From: Azorinus chamasolen
Lineage: Eukaryota > Mollusca > Bivalvia > Cardiida > Solecurtidae
NCBI GenBank assembly: GCA_963576725.1
Contig: OY755237.1
Span: 61,061,873-61,125,872, forward strand
Direction: 5' to 3'
DNA: 64,000 nt
Shown: piece after piece, positions 48,751-60,748 of the stretch
Position numbering within the stretch: the stretch's first letter is position 1
How the letters are laid out: each line of letters starts with the position of its first letter
Notes under the pieces: generated by a model
The model's input: the letters and a program-made list of their open reading frames with translations, nothing else
What the model was told of the DNA's origin: nothing
The model's database searches: none
Translations under genes and position numbers: made by a program

Positions 48751-49011
48751 CTCTTCCGTCGGGTAATCAGCTTTTTTTTTCTTTGCATTCTGTTTATGCC
48801 TTCTTGACATGTGTGTCTGGTCTTTCTGTGTACTGTCACTTTCCTCCTCAAATGTGATGTCCGGATCTTCAGTGTCCATTGTCTCATGTGTCTCGTCATT
48901 CTCACTTTGAACTGGGCTTTCTGATTTCGGGTCTTGCTGCGAATGTTCACACGGATGATCAGTTGTCACTGCACCTTCATTTTTTGAGTTATATGACTGT
49001 GTCAAACTATG
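48751..49011 (-). CDS. cassette exon 2 (87 codons, phase 0-0)
   Basis: Acceptor ttcttcag-type at 49011, donor GAAGAG|gtaactat at 48751. It encodes HSLTQSYNSKNEGAVTTDHP, QQDPKSESPVQSEN, ETMDTEDPDITFEEESDST and RRHKQNAKKKKADYPTEE. Nearly identical to the exon at 40892-41152. Confidence 0.8.
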
Positions 49012-49079
49012 CTGAAGAAAGAATAATAATAAGAAGATGAAACGGGTCGAACACAATATGTCCCCCACTTTGTTTGGGT

Positions 49080-50170
49080 ACATAATATCCCAAGATATAT
49101 TTACACATCAAATTTGGCATTTCGTCCTCAAGTAATATGTTCCAGGCAGTCATTCTATAGCAAAGGTCAGAAGTCAAAGTCAACGTCATATGGAATTGCA
49201 AATAGCATGTTAACCTCCACCACCCAAAGATGTACTAGCACGGCAAATCCAGCATTCCTAAATATAGCAGCTACGCTGTGAATAAGGTTTTCTAAAGCTG
49301 AGGCCAGACGTCGATAACATGAAGAACGAAAAATGGTATGTATCATTGTGCCATTCACACACAAAATATGGCATTCGTACTTCAGGCAACATAGTATGCT
49401 CCGGACAACGTTTTTCTATAACTGAAGTCAGAGGTTAAGGTCAATGTCACTATGAACTGAAATACTAAACGAAACTCGACCAACTAACGATGACGTACTC
49501 ACAGGAAATTTGGCATTACTACCCAAAGTAAAATAGGAGATATGCTTAGTGCTGAGGGGAATGTTGTTTTCAGCTGAGGTCAGATATCAAGGTGAATGTC
49601 ACAATTACCTGAGAATGGTACGAATATATTGCCATAGTATTCAAGCAGTCAGCAGTCAAGGTAAGAAATACCTAAAACTAGTATCTGTCGCCATTCACAC
49701 ACCAAATATGGTATTTTTACCTCAGGTAATAAAGGTGGTATGCTCCGGACGGAGTTTATCTATAGCTGAGATCAGAGGTCAAGGTCAAGTTCACTATAAC
49801 CGAAAATACTACTGTAATTACTAATGTACTGTTAAAACGATGTGAAACCCGATAAAAATCAAGTCAAACCTAGTTTAATAGGTGATATTCTAAGTGTTGA
49901 GGACAATGCTGTTTTCAGTTGAGGTCTGAGATCAAGGTCAAGGTTACAGTGACCTGAAAATAGTATGCAACACTCTCCTATTGTAATATGTTTACACACA
50001 GAATTGGGAATTCCTACATCAAGTAATGTGGACAGGGTATTTATATAGCTCAAAATAGAGCTCTGTAAACAAGGTCACTGTGACCTGAAAACAGTTTGTG
50101 ACAATCCGCCATCCTAAGAGGTTCTCACACATTCATAAGATTGCCCTTGTGATATAAAATAAACAGTTTC
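49080..50170. repeat. intronic tandem repeats
   Basis: Same family; 50072-50086 is AGGTCACTGTGACCT, as in the paralogous position 42222-42236. Confidence 0.85.
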
Positions 50171-50479
50171 CGTCGATATTTAAAACCATTCTGTTGTACA
50201 ACAAAATATTACTGCCCTGTTTCAAACAACTAAATACAACATGAAACAATACCGTGACATTGGCATATCAAACAAACTAAAGCATAGACCTCTTCAGCAT
50301 TTATTCAGTCGGTGTTCTTGTAATATACTTGTTAGCTTATAAACAAATGATTAATGCAACGTTTTTGGCATTTTTAAACGTTGCATATAGAGATTATTAC
50401 TATAATTATAATGATTATTGTTCTGAAATTAATTTGAAGTTAAATTAGGTTTGAAAGAAATATATGGTTATTCTCAATG

Positions 50480-50690
50480 TTGTTATATACTCTGGTCCTT
50501 CGGGATCATCAATTTCAGTGTTTTTAGTTTTGAAAATAATTAAATACCGCTTACGCCGGTGCTAGGGGCGTGAGCAGTGTTGCACTATTAATTATTTTTC
50601 ATGAACATACTTAATAAAACGGTGTCTGCAAGTTTCTCTCTTTGCATTGCTGTTTTCGATTTCCAGGGATCTCATCTGATCACAGTTGAA
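50480..50690 (-). repeat. RT-family leader module
   Basis: Duplicate of 42640-42835. Confidence 0.65.
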
Positions 50691-51321
50691 ACAAATGATA
50701 TAGTTTTCCAGCTCTTAAAATGTCAAAAGGTGCGTCGTTTTCTAAGGATCAAACATTGTTCAGATACCTTTAATGTATTGGTATGTATTTCACGGGAATA
50801 TGGGTTGTAAACTAATACACATATGTACAACTGGTTTTGGTGCTGATTGATTGATATAAAATATGTAAGGAAAAACAATTTAGGCAATCAAACTGTGACT
50901 CTAAACAATTAAAGAACCGCCTGTTCCATACAAAACATTGTTTTAACCTTGAAAACATACAAGACATAGATACGAGTTCTCCTGTAGTAGCTTTTTGATT
51001 AGGGTCTGCTCTTTTTGCTTATATGTTAACATTGGGTTATATTATGCCATGGCAATAAGATTCAATATGGATGTTTTAATGCAGGAATAAAATTTAAAGC
51101 TCATATTGTCTTGCGTGAATATTGATGGAGATAACGTTAGAACTAATCTATACTGTGGTTGAATTTGCTGATATGTTAACGTTAAATTGAGAGTGTTACG
51201 CGAAACTGTGCCATGGCAACAAATGTTCACCCAGAATTTGGCATTCCAATTTCATATAATATAGGGATATGCTGTGAACAATGGTTTTTCTATAGCTAAG
51301 ATCAGAATTCAAGGTTTGAAA

Positions 51322-52480
51322 CTATGATTTCTTCAATTTACCCAAAAGAACTGTCTTTAAACAAAGCGAATCAATCTGACAGTATAGCTTCATTTTTAGA
51401 TTTGAATCTTTCAATTACAAATGATAAAGTTTCGTCCAAAATATACGATAAAAGAGAAGATTTTAATTCTAGAATTGTTAATTATCCTTTTCTAGCTGAA
51501 GATGTGCCCCGTTCTACATCTTATGGGGTTTATATTTCTCAACTTATTCGGTTTGCCCGCGCCTGTTCCTTGCTTGAAGATTTTAACAGTCGTAATTTAG
51601 TTATAACTGATGAACTTCTTAAGCAAGGTTACAGATATCACAAACTTCGGAAAACGTTTTCTAAATTTTATTATCAAAATTTACCTTTCAGTAGTAAATA
51701 CAATTGCAATCTACGGACGTTACTGCAACAAGGCATTTCTCAACTAGACTTTTATGGAGATGTTATCTACAAACTTAGGAAATTTCGGGGTCATATCCAT
51801 TTTTTTTGATTCGTTTATAAAACGCATTAAAACATTTAAGAAGAAAGGTTATGATCCTATTATATTGCAACGCACTGCATGTTTGGTTATCGACCCTTTT
51901 ACAGTCGGTAGCTACGCTTCCCTCTTTGCTTGCGCGATGACAGGCCAAGGGTGGTACTCTATGATGATATACTCTAAAACTCGAATACGGGATGAGCTTA
52001 CCAGACTCATGTATTACTTGTTCCCTGTCGTGCCCTTAACGGCTTACCTGCTTGTGCTCTGACTTCAGCAAATTGAGTACATATTTGACGGATTGTCACA
52101 GTTATTATATTGTTATTATACACAGTTTTACATGTTGTCCTAGGGTGACTTTGAGAGAAGTGTGAGGTAAGGACGTCTGTAAACCGATTTAAACCCCCAT
52201 TGGTGTTTTTGCTACTGGCCGTGCCAAGGCGGTACTCTCTTTGTCACCGTTCCTTTTGTTTGCCTTGCGTCTTTGTGCTCTTGATTTTGTTCATGTGTGG
52301 AGTGTTTGTCTCTGGTTCTTGTGTGTCTGTTGGTGTTTTCTGTGTTCATCTCGTGTGTGAGTTTGCGTTTGAGTATGTGGTTGTGTGTGTATGTGTGTCA
52401 TGCTGTATATCGGTGTTTTGGTGATGGTTGCGTCTTGTATGTGGCTTTGCCTGCTTGACTTGACTACTTTTCCATTTGAA
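51322..52480 (+). pseudogene. 5'-truncated YDKRDDF-type RT element
   Basis: 161 codons open from 51324 (SSIYPKELSLNKANQSDSIA, FLDLNLSITN, SSKIYDKREDFNSRIVNYPF, GVYISQLIRFARACSLLEDF). A frameshift near 51805 then leads into IILQRTACLVIDPFTVGSYA and SLFACAMTGQG to 52062. The 3' module (52150-52480) follows. The palm LDD lies upstream and is missing. It interrupts the repeat block of duplication copy 2 and is absent from copy 1, so it inserted after the duplication. It is closest to the family copies in units A and B (module ending tgtatgtggctttgcctgct). Confidence 0.8.
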
Positions 52481-52489
52481 GACCTAAAA

Positions 52490-53000
52490 AATGCATCACA
52501 AAATGTATTTACACACCAACTATGGCATTTCTACCGCAAGTAATATAGGCGGTATTCTCCTGATAAAGTTATTCTATAGCTGAAATCATACGTCAAAAAC
52601 GTTAAGTTCACTATGACCTGAAAATACTACATGACACTCAGCCATCCCAAGATCCCATACTCACACGAAATTCGGCATTCCTAACCATTGTTATATAGGA
52701 TATATGCTCAGTGCTTAGGACAATATGTTTTTAGCTGGGGTCAGTGGCCAAGATGGCAATGGCATGAAAGTTGGTTGCAACAATCTGCAATTGCATTCTG
52801 TGTTCACACACAAAATTCGCCATTCTTACCGCAAGTAATGTAGGATATACACTGTGGATAGGGTTTCCTATAGCTCAATTTTAGTGCTCTGTAGTCAAGG
52901 TCTCAGTGACATGAAAACAGTATGTGACAATCCGCCATTTAAGATGTTTTCACACATTCATAAAATTGCACTTTGATAGAAAATAAAAAAAATCGTCGAT
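52490..53000. repeat. intronic tandem repeats
   Basis: Same family, colinear with 43600-44080. Confidence 0.75.
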
Positions 53001-53910
53001 ATTGATGATATGTTGCAGTACAGCAACATAACACTGTCCTATTTCATACAGTTAAGGCCTTAACACATCTTGCATAGATATTGAGACACTGGCATATCAA
53101 ATAAATTAAAGCTTTGTCTTCTTCAGTATTTATTCAATCGGTTTGGTATTTTACAATAAAGCTGCATATCGAGACTATTACTATAATGAGCGTTGTTTTC
53201 GTAAATCGCTTTAAAATTAAACTGTGCTTTAGAGAACATATTTGTTTTAAAATAAAACTGACAAAGTGTCCATGTTTTATAATGTCAAAAGGTAGCTGTT
53301 CAATTACATTAAATATATCTCATGGTAAAATGGATGGTAAGCATAAATACACCTGTGTATAACTGGTTTTGGTGATGATTGACTTAAATCAAATATGTGC
53401 AGAAAATAAATTTAGGCAATCAAAATATGATTCTAATCAATTGATTTAATTTTTGTTCCATAAAACACGTCTTGCCTTTGCAAACATAAACATAGATTAG
53501 ACAGGTATCGTGTAGTAGCTGTCTGATTAGGGTCAGCTTTGTTTATGTTCACATTCGATTATCTTATGCCATGGTAATTACTAGAAAAATGCTAGCTTCC
53601 TTGAACCAAACAAGAGTGGTCTAATTCACAATATCAGCATTTATCAACATGAAATGTTTTTATACATGTATTCATTTCTCAATATTTTTCCAAAGAAAAG
53701 TTGATTCTTTTGTTTTAGAGTGATTGTTTTTTGTTCTTACAAAGTGTTTGATTACTTCAAACAAAATACTGATATGATATGGAATATTTGATGATGCAAA
53801 CTCAATAAACATCATGACGACCAACTGGTATTCTATTGAAAATACAAATGTGCAACAACAATGCACGTAACGTTAAAAGTATACTTACATAATATGTATA
53901 GAATATTTAC

Positions 53911-54150
53911 CTCTTCTATTGTTTTATTAGCTGTTTTTTGCTTTCTTGGCTTGTTTGTCTGATCTTTCTGTGTACTTTCCAACTCTAATGTGCTGTCTTT
54001 GTCCGGATCATCAGTGTCCATCGTATAATGTTTCCCGACATTCTCACTTTGAGTTGGCCTTTCTGATTGTGGGTCTTGCTGAGACATTGTTATTAGATTA
54101 TCAGTTATCCCTTTTGTCTCATTTAAGTTGCCTGACTGTGTCACAGCCGA
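53911..54150 (-). CDS. cassette exon 1 (80 codons, phase 0-0)
   Basis: Acceptor gtttatttcag|TCGGCTGTG at 54150, donor GAAGAG|gtaaatat at 53911. It encodes SAVTQSGNLNETKGITDNLI, QQDPQSERPTQSEN, YTMDTDDPDKDSTLELEST and KPRKQKTANKTIEE. First cassette downstream of the large exon; closest to 46443-46685. Confidence 0.8.
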
Positions 54151-54299
54151 CTGAAATAAACAATAATAATAATCATAAGAAGAAATTTGTAGCAAACACA
54201 GTATATCGCCCCTTCGTTTCAGTGACATAATAATGGAAAAAACCGATGCAAAAGGCCGAGGTCACAATGAACAACAGGTGGCATGTGGCGATCCACCAT

Positions 54300-54975
54300 G
54301 GCTAGATGTACACACAAACACACACCAAATTTGGTATTCCTGCCTCGATAAACAGGATATAAGCTCGGATGCGGTTTTTTCTATAGCTTAGGTAGGAGGT
54401 CATGGTCAAAGTGAAATGAGAATAGTACGCGGCTTTTTCATATATGAAAATGTATTCACACATCAACTATGGCATTCCGTCCTCACGTAATATTTGAGGT
54501 ATTCTCTAGAAGTATTTCTGTAACTGAGGTCAGGTCAAGGTCAAAATCACAGTGCCCTGAAAATAAAATTTGAACCTTCGTCATCCCGAGTTTTACTGAC
54601 CCACCAGTCCGGTAAATCCAACGGAAGTAACATGTTTTTTCTTCAACTGAGGTCAGAGGTAAAGGACATGAAGACCTGAAAATGGTCACAGCGCAATCCA
54701 AAGATGTATTCACGCATACACCTTGGCATTCCTACCTCAGGTATAAAAAGGCGGTATGCTCCAGACAAAGGTTTTCGTCAAAGTCAATATCAATGACCTG
54801 CTTTCCACTCGACCACCTCAAGCTCCCATACTCACATGAAATTTGGCATTCCAATCCCTAGTAAAATAGGATACATGCTGAGTGCTTAGGACAAGGTGTG
54901 TGTTCAGCTGATGTCAGATATCAAGGACAGTGTCACAGTGACCACAGCATCGCACGCGATACTTTGCCATGGCAT
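54300..54975. repeat. intronic tandem repeats
   Basis: Same 120-155 bp family. Confidence 0.75.
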
Positions 54976-55275
54976 GAGGTATAAAACAAATGATTAATGC
55001 GGCTTTAGGCATTTTTAAAAACAAACATTGCATAAAGATAGTATCACTATAATGAACGTTATCTTCTAAAATCACTTTGAAGTCAAACTGAACTTGAGTG
55101 ACCATATGTTATTTTTAAAATACGTATTTTCCATCTCTTAAAAGGTCCGCCGTTTTTAAATTCATTCAGATACCTCTCATTATTTTGATATACACTTTAT
55201 GGGAAAATTGGTTGTAAGCAATGGCACACATATGCACAACGTTATTTGGTGCTGATTGATTGATATAAAATATGT

Positions 55276-55480
55276 GCAGCGTAGTGTAGGGGTTAGGCCG
55301 ATGGATAAGGAAATGTATGTTCGTGGGTTCGGCACTTGGTGGAAGCCAAAATATTTTTTTCTCTCATTTTGTCTTGGCACCCTTAGTATACGTACTTTTG
55401 CTGTAAACCATTTTGTAAATAAAAATATACGTCCTTGGTTTGCATTTTCGCTTTGGTAAAGTTGTTTAGATTTGACCTTT
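55276..55480 (+). mobile_element. tRNA-Ser-like SINE
   Basis: 55276-55347 resembles a serine tRNA: gtagtgtaggggttaggc (A-box region), gatgga, and cgtgggttcggcacttgg (B-box region). It lacks a proper acceptor stem, so it is not a tRNA gene. A T/A-rich body follows to about 55480. It begins exactly where similarity between the two large duplications ends. No target duplication was found. Confidence 0.5.
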
Positions 55481-55995
55481 TATTACTCGTAGTTGTTTTG
55501 AACCATTTTGCATATTTCGCCATTGTGCATGCAATCTTAAATGTATTTCTTATACTAACCTGAGGTAACTATACCTGTTCTCAATTTGGGGACAAAATAG
55601 GTGAACAATTTAATGGGCATTGAGTCGATCTATTCGAATAATTACATGTAGACTTTAAGTATGGGAGTTTGTATGTCTATTTAGCAGTAGTTCTGTGAAG
55701 TGTTTGGTGGAATAAGTGGTGAATTTCGTACGGTGATAGAAGCTTTCTGATTTATCATAAACTAATTATACTTGTAAACATCACTTAATGTGATAATGGT
55801 TTCTACGTCAGTGTGTTTCAGCAAATGATTGTGCATCATGGCTCATTAAAACATTACCCCGTTTCTGCTTTTAATTTATACAGTACATTCATATTTTCCC
55901 AATGTATCTGTTAATTAAAAGTACTCAACAATATCGCTTCCTCATTCCCTTCTATCCTGCTTAAAGACATGTTACGCAGCCTTTTTACGCTTGCG
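55481..55995. other. no gene seen
   Basis: Intronic AT-rich sequence; nothing recognised. Confidence 0.4.
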
Positions 55996-55999
55996 TAAA

Positions 56000-57270
56000 A
56001 TCTCGCTTGTACTGCTATGAGAGAGATTTCATGTTGAGTTTGAACCCACAATCACAAAATGTCATTAAAGCCTTCAATGATACTTCTCGATATTTGGATG
56101 ATATGTTTCAACTTAGATAACCCTTTTCTTTGATGTTTTGAGTCCTACTATTTACTCAAAAGAACTCAAATTGAATAAAGCTATCCCTTCCGACACTTAT
56201 GCGGCTTTTCCCAATCTAGACTTTTGTCACTGACCGTTCCAAGGCGGTACTTCCATCTTCCTCCTATTGTATGTTTGTTTTGTCTTTGTGCGTCTCTTGT
56301 TGTTTTTTCTACCCATGTACATTTGCTGTTTCCTTGTGATGCTGTTCGGGCGAGTGTTTGTTCTGTATGTGGTATTTCCTGCATGACTCATTTTTGTACT
56401 TTTAAACTTGACAATAGAATGATTTCTTCTAAAATTTATGACAAAAGAGATGATTTTGATGTTAATATTGTAAATTCCCCTCACCTTGATGGGGTTTATA
56501 TATATCTTTTTAAACTGTTTCGTTTTGCTAGAGCTTGTTCTTTTGTTGACGATTTCAACAGTCGAAATCTCATTTTAGCTTTAGCACGGATATAGATATC
56601 AGAAACTAAGAAAAACAGTCTCTAAATTTTATTATCGAAATCTCTCACTTATTGGCAAGTACAAATGTAATCTTAAGGCGCTCCTGCGACACGATATTTC
56701 ACATGCTGAATTTTAAGGTGATGTGATTTACAAACTTCATAAAATTATTGGACATTCAAAAATCATTAAAAAATATATGTCCCTACGGTACTTCAACATA
56801 TTGCATGTCTGGACGTCGAATATCTTTTTTTGTCGTACCCTTTGTTACTTTTCTACAGTTACTCTGTTTGGAGCTCAATTATTGAGTACACTAGCGATAG
56901 TTAGATGCAGTTTGTTTCAATTAAATGTGTTTCGTTTTACATGCACTTTAGTACTGTATTTGCCATCGCGGTTGTGAAGATTAGTCGGAGAGAGCATACG
57001 TTATTTACACTGTTTGTCTTTTATGTTTGGGATGGAATAAATTTGACGCTGGGAGTCCCATAACCGGTTAAAACCCCCATTGACATTTGTCACTGACCGT
57101 TCTAAGGCGTTATTTCCATCTTCCCCATATTGTTTGTTTGTTATGTCCCTGTATGTCTCTTTGTGTCATTTACATTAATGTACATCTGCTGTTTGTCGTC
57201 GTGGTACTGTTTTGACGGTTGTGTCTTTTGTATGCGATTTTTCCTGCATTACTCTTAAATGTACTTGAAA
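56000..57270 (+). pseudogene. YDKRDDF-type RT element, degraded, with nested module
   Basis: Begins in the palm region (CYERDFMLSLNPQSQNVIKAF- like, then SRYLDDMF near 56090), continues to AAFPNLDF, and is interrupted by a 3'-module copy (56222-56405). It resumes with KLDNRMISSKIYDKRDDFDV, loses part of the C-terminus, and ends in its own 3' module near 57270. Several stops and deletions. Confidence 0.7.
56222..56405 (+). mobile_element. 3' module inserted within an RT coding sequence
   Basis: About 184 bp, from gtcactgaccgttccaagg to catgactcatttttgtact, splits the conserved FLDL..KIDNG segment of the RT. actttt flanks both sides (a short possible target duplication). This shows that the module end can be mobilised without the RT coding sequence. 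Confidence 0.7.
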
Positions 57271-57474
57271 ATGTATATACACATTGGCCGATCAAACAAA
57301 TTAAAGCTTTGTCTTCTTCAGTATTTATTCAATCGGATTTCTTGTAATGTACTTCTCAGCATATAAACAAATGATCAATGCAATTTATTGGCATTTTTAA
57401 AACACACGCTGCTATAGAGACTATTACTATAATGAGATTTGATTTCTGAAATCGCTTTAAAATTAACTGTACTA

Positions 57475-57835
57475 TTTCGTTTTTGTATCCTTTGTTACAT
57501 TTCTACATTTACTGTTTGCACCTCAATCACTGAGTAAACTAGCGATAGGTGGATACATTTTGTTTCACTTAAATGTTTTTGTTTTACATGCATTTTACTA
57601 CTGTATTTGTCATCGCAGTTGTTGTATATTTTTTAGAGAGGATACGTTATCTACACTGTTTGTCTTTTGGATGGAATAAGTGTGAGGTTGTGTGCTCCCA
57701 ATCCGGTTTAAATTCCAGTGACGTTTGTCACTGACCTTTCCAAAGCGTTACTTCCATCTTCTTCCTATTGTTTGTTTTGTCTTTGTGTGTCTCTCTATGT
57801 TTAGGGTAGGTATGTACATTTGCTGTGTTTTATAT
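57475..57835 (+). repeat. 3' module, 5'-truncated copy
   Basis: Starts in the region just after the RT stop (tttgcacctcaatcactgag) and ends near 57835. It interrupts the recurring intronic block. The hairpin reads cagtgacgtttgtcactg. Confidence 0.7.
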
Positions 57836-58051
57836 ATATTATATATAATATATATTTCATGGGAAAATGGGGGTGAGCTCTGATACACATGTGTATAACT
57901 GGTTTTGGTGGTGACTGATTTATATAAAATATGTGCCGAAGTAAATTTAGGCAAGCAAAATGTGATTCTAATAAACATAGAAAAGACAGTTCTCATTAAA
58001 AATGTTTAGTAGCTATCTTATTAGGATCAGCTTTGTTTACTTATGGGTTAA

Positions 58052-58401
58052 CATTTATACATGCAATTTACCACTGTATTTGCCATCGCGGTTGTTGTAG
58101 ATTAGTCGGAGAGGGGATACGTTTATTTACACTGTTTATGTTTTATGTTTATGTTTTAGGGTGGGGATGGAATAAGTATGAGGTTGGGCGCCCATAAACC
58201 GGTTTAACCCCTAAGTGACTTTTGTCACTGACCGTTCTAAGGCGGTACTTCCATCTTCTCCCTATTGTATGTTTGTTTTGTCTTTGTGCGTCTCTTGATG
58301 TCTTTTTTATAATTATGTACATCTGCTGTTTCCTTGTGCTGCTGTTCGGGCGTCTGTTTGTTCTCTATGCGGTATTTCCTGCATGACTCATTTTGTACTT
58401 G
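58052..58401 (+). repeat. 3' module, 5'-truncated copy
   Basis: Inserted in the same intronic block: host gttaacatt continues as ggattatctt after the copy, as other blocks show. Ends catgactcattttgtac. Confidence 0.75.
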
Positions 58402-58783
58402 GATTATCTTATGTTATGGCAATATTGTCATTAAGTTAATGATTGGACACAGGCTTAGTAGACAACTGCTAGCTTCCTTGACCTAAAGAGAGGTCTTATT
58501 CATAATATCAGCATTTTTCAAAATGAAAAAGTTTCCATACATTGATTTATTTTAAAATGTTTGTCCAAAGAAAAGTTGCCTTTTTTGTTTTAGAGTGTTT
58601 GTTTTTTGTGTACTTACAAAGTGTTTGGTTGCTTAAAAAAAAATACTGATAGAAAATGGAACTTTGATGCAAACTAACTCAACCATATGTCTACCAACTG
58701 ATATTCAATTGAAAACACAAGCGTGCAACAAGAATAGACATAACGTTAAAAGTATACTTACAGAATAATTACAGTATATTTAC

Positions 58784-60060
58784 CTCTTCTGTTGCTTTAT
58801 CAACTGGTCGTTTCTTTGCATTCTCTATTTGCCTTCTTGACTTATTCGTCAGCTCTTTAGGTGTGCTGTCACTTTCATACTCAAATGTGCTGTCTTTGTC
58901 CGGATCTTCAGTGTCCATTGTATCATGTTTCCCGGCGTTCTCATTCTGATTTGGGCTTTCTGGTTTTGGGTCTTGCTGAGACATTGTTATTGGATTATCA
59001 GTTGTCATTTTTCCCTCTCTTTTTGAGTCGCCTGATTGTGCCACAACTGACTGATATTTGGTCTCCGAGTCTCCTTTTCCAGCTTTAAATAAGTCACTCC
59101 CTGCACTTCCAGGTCTTACATCTGTAGGCATAGGAAGAGGAATTCCTTGCCCAAATACCATCTGAGCCTTACCTTCCTTTGTTTGAGCTGAGGAGTTGCT
59201 GGAATCACCCCTCTCTGCTTCATCCTGATTTAAGAAAGACAGTGCATCAAAATAAATTTCACAGGTATTATCATCTTTTTCCTGCATTGACCCTTTGCTC
59301 TCAGCACTTCCATCTGAATTCAAATCACTCAAATCTCCCTCTCGATCATCATCTCTATCTAATTGTTTGATATGTACAACTGATGATGCAATCACTGTAT
59401 TTGCTTCAGCTTTACTTTCTATGTCGTCTGATAATAGCGCGAGAAAAGGATTCACCTTACTTGATGAGTCCTTTGCAGAAGAATCATTCTCATAAGTGTT
59501 TTGTTTTTTCGTTGTTTTCTCTTCCATGTTAATTATTTCCCTTTCATTGCTTTTCTTTTTTCTTTCATTCATACGTTGAAATTGCGTAGTTTCATATCCA
59601 TCATCTAATCTCGATTGGACCTGTTCAGTATCAAGCTGAATGGTATGAAGTTTGTCTGCACGGCCAAAAATATCAGACTCTGGTGTATTATTGTTGGTTG
59701 ATGTAGTTGTTAGATTTTCATTTGCCTCGCTATCCTGCTCAATTTCTACACAACATGTGAGGCCAAGATTATCACTCTCTGATCCGTTATTGGTGCTTGG
59801 TGTAGAACTGAACATATCTTTATCTGTCCCATTTCCTGCATTTCCAGTGATATTTTGACTCCCAGCTTCAGATTCATCTACAGCTGGTTCAGTAGCAACA
59901 TTCTTCTCTGTAGACACGACTGCTGGAATGTTTTTCGTTGGTTCCCTGTTGATCCCATGTACAGAGGCCAATATTGGGGGGTTTTGCACTGGCTCTTGTA
60001 TTGATTTTGTTGGGACATTCTGGTTCGTGCTTTGTGTCCCCCCTGTAACCAGTGCTTTAT
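58784..60060 (-). CDS. large low-complexity exon (1277 bp) ending in a cassette unit
   Basis: Acceptor tttcattgcag|ATAAAGCACTG at 60060 (phase 1), donor GAAGAG|gtaaatat at 58784 (phase 0). It encodes about 425 residues rich in Ser, Thr, Asn, Asp and Glu (for example NNGSESDN, TTSTNNNTPESD, KTTKKQNTYENDSSAKD), without predicted fold or membrane segment; probably intrinsically disordered. The last 267 bp (59050-58784; SVVAQSGDSKREGKMTTDNP, QQDPKPESPNQNEN, DTMDTEDPDKDST, KKRPVDKATEE) match the cassette exons. Upstream of it the genomic bases caaatatcag|TCAG mimic an acceptor. No in-frame stop throughout, unlike the repeats around it. Confidence 0.85.
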
Positions 60061-60748
60061 CTGCAATGAAACAATTTCGAAAATGCATTATGGCAACCCT
60101 ACCATTTGCAATATTTCCGAAAATTAGGACATCATACTCAGTGAATACATGAAATACACAAAAGGCCATACAATTATTGCATTCGATATCTTATACAAAA
60201 TGCATATTTCCTATACTTGCCAGAAAAGGCCTGACAATCAACTAAAAAATAATTAATAATTTCTGTAGAGTTCGTTTAGAAACAAGACCAGACCCTGACG
60301 TTATAAAACTTTTCGGTTGCTCAAAATCGACCGATCAGATACTTGAGAATGAACTCAGACTCGGAAGTTTTATAATCGCAGACAATAGTTACAGATGAGA
60401 TCCAAGCCCAACCTCAGGCAGTTATGTATGTCAACCAAATGGAAACACTTTGAAGGAGTGGGGTAAAACGTCTGTACAGTTTTTTAGACGAACATTTTCT
60501 ACTTGGTTAGAATGACAATTCTGATGACCTATATTTAAAAACATCTTGTAAAGGACTACTCATAGATAACCTAGCAAGGCTTGATTCAAATTGTCCCAAT
60601 GAATAAGGAAGACATGTTTTGTATGTAATAGTTGACAACGGATGACAACGGACACATTACTTTCACAGGACCTCTCCATGGCACTTTGTGCCATGCAATG
60701 TATTAACAGTAATAGGTAATAACAGATGATAAAATTTTAAATGTCTAC
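60061..60748 (-). other. intron between zinc-ribbon exon and large exon
   Basis: 688 bp with gtagac donor (60748) and ttcattgcag acceptor (60061). No repeat family recognised inside. Confidence 0.75.

Larger units (their letters stand above)
48050..55276. repeat. large tandem duplication, copy 2
   Basis: Carries cassette exons 2 (48751) and 1 (53911). Its right end, tgattgatataaaatatgtgcag, matches copy 1 at about 47925, beyond which a tRNA-like SINE begins. Exon-to-exon offsets of 7859 and 7468 bp reflect later insertions. Confidence 0.75.

Noticed and set aside
55276..55347. Functional tRNA-Ser gene
   Set aside because: No proper acceptor stem, altered T-loop and a joined T/A-rich body; a SINE head is more likely.
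59050..59110. dUTPase-like phrase (PGSAGSDLF) at the end of the large exon
   Set aside because: Only one short motif matches, the other four dUTPase motifs are absent and the surrounding sequence is disordered; taken as coincidence.
58861..60152. Plus-strand frames opposite the large exon and cassettes
   Set aside because: They mirror the coding minus strand and have no splice or domain support.
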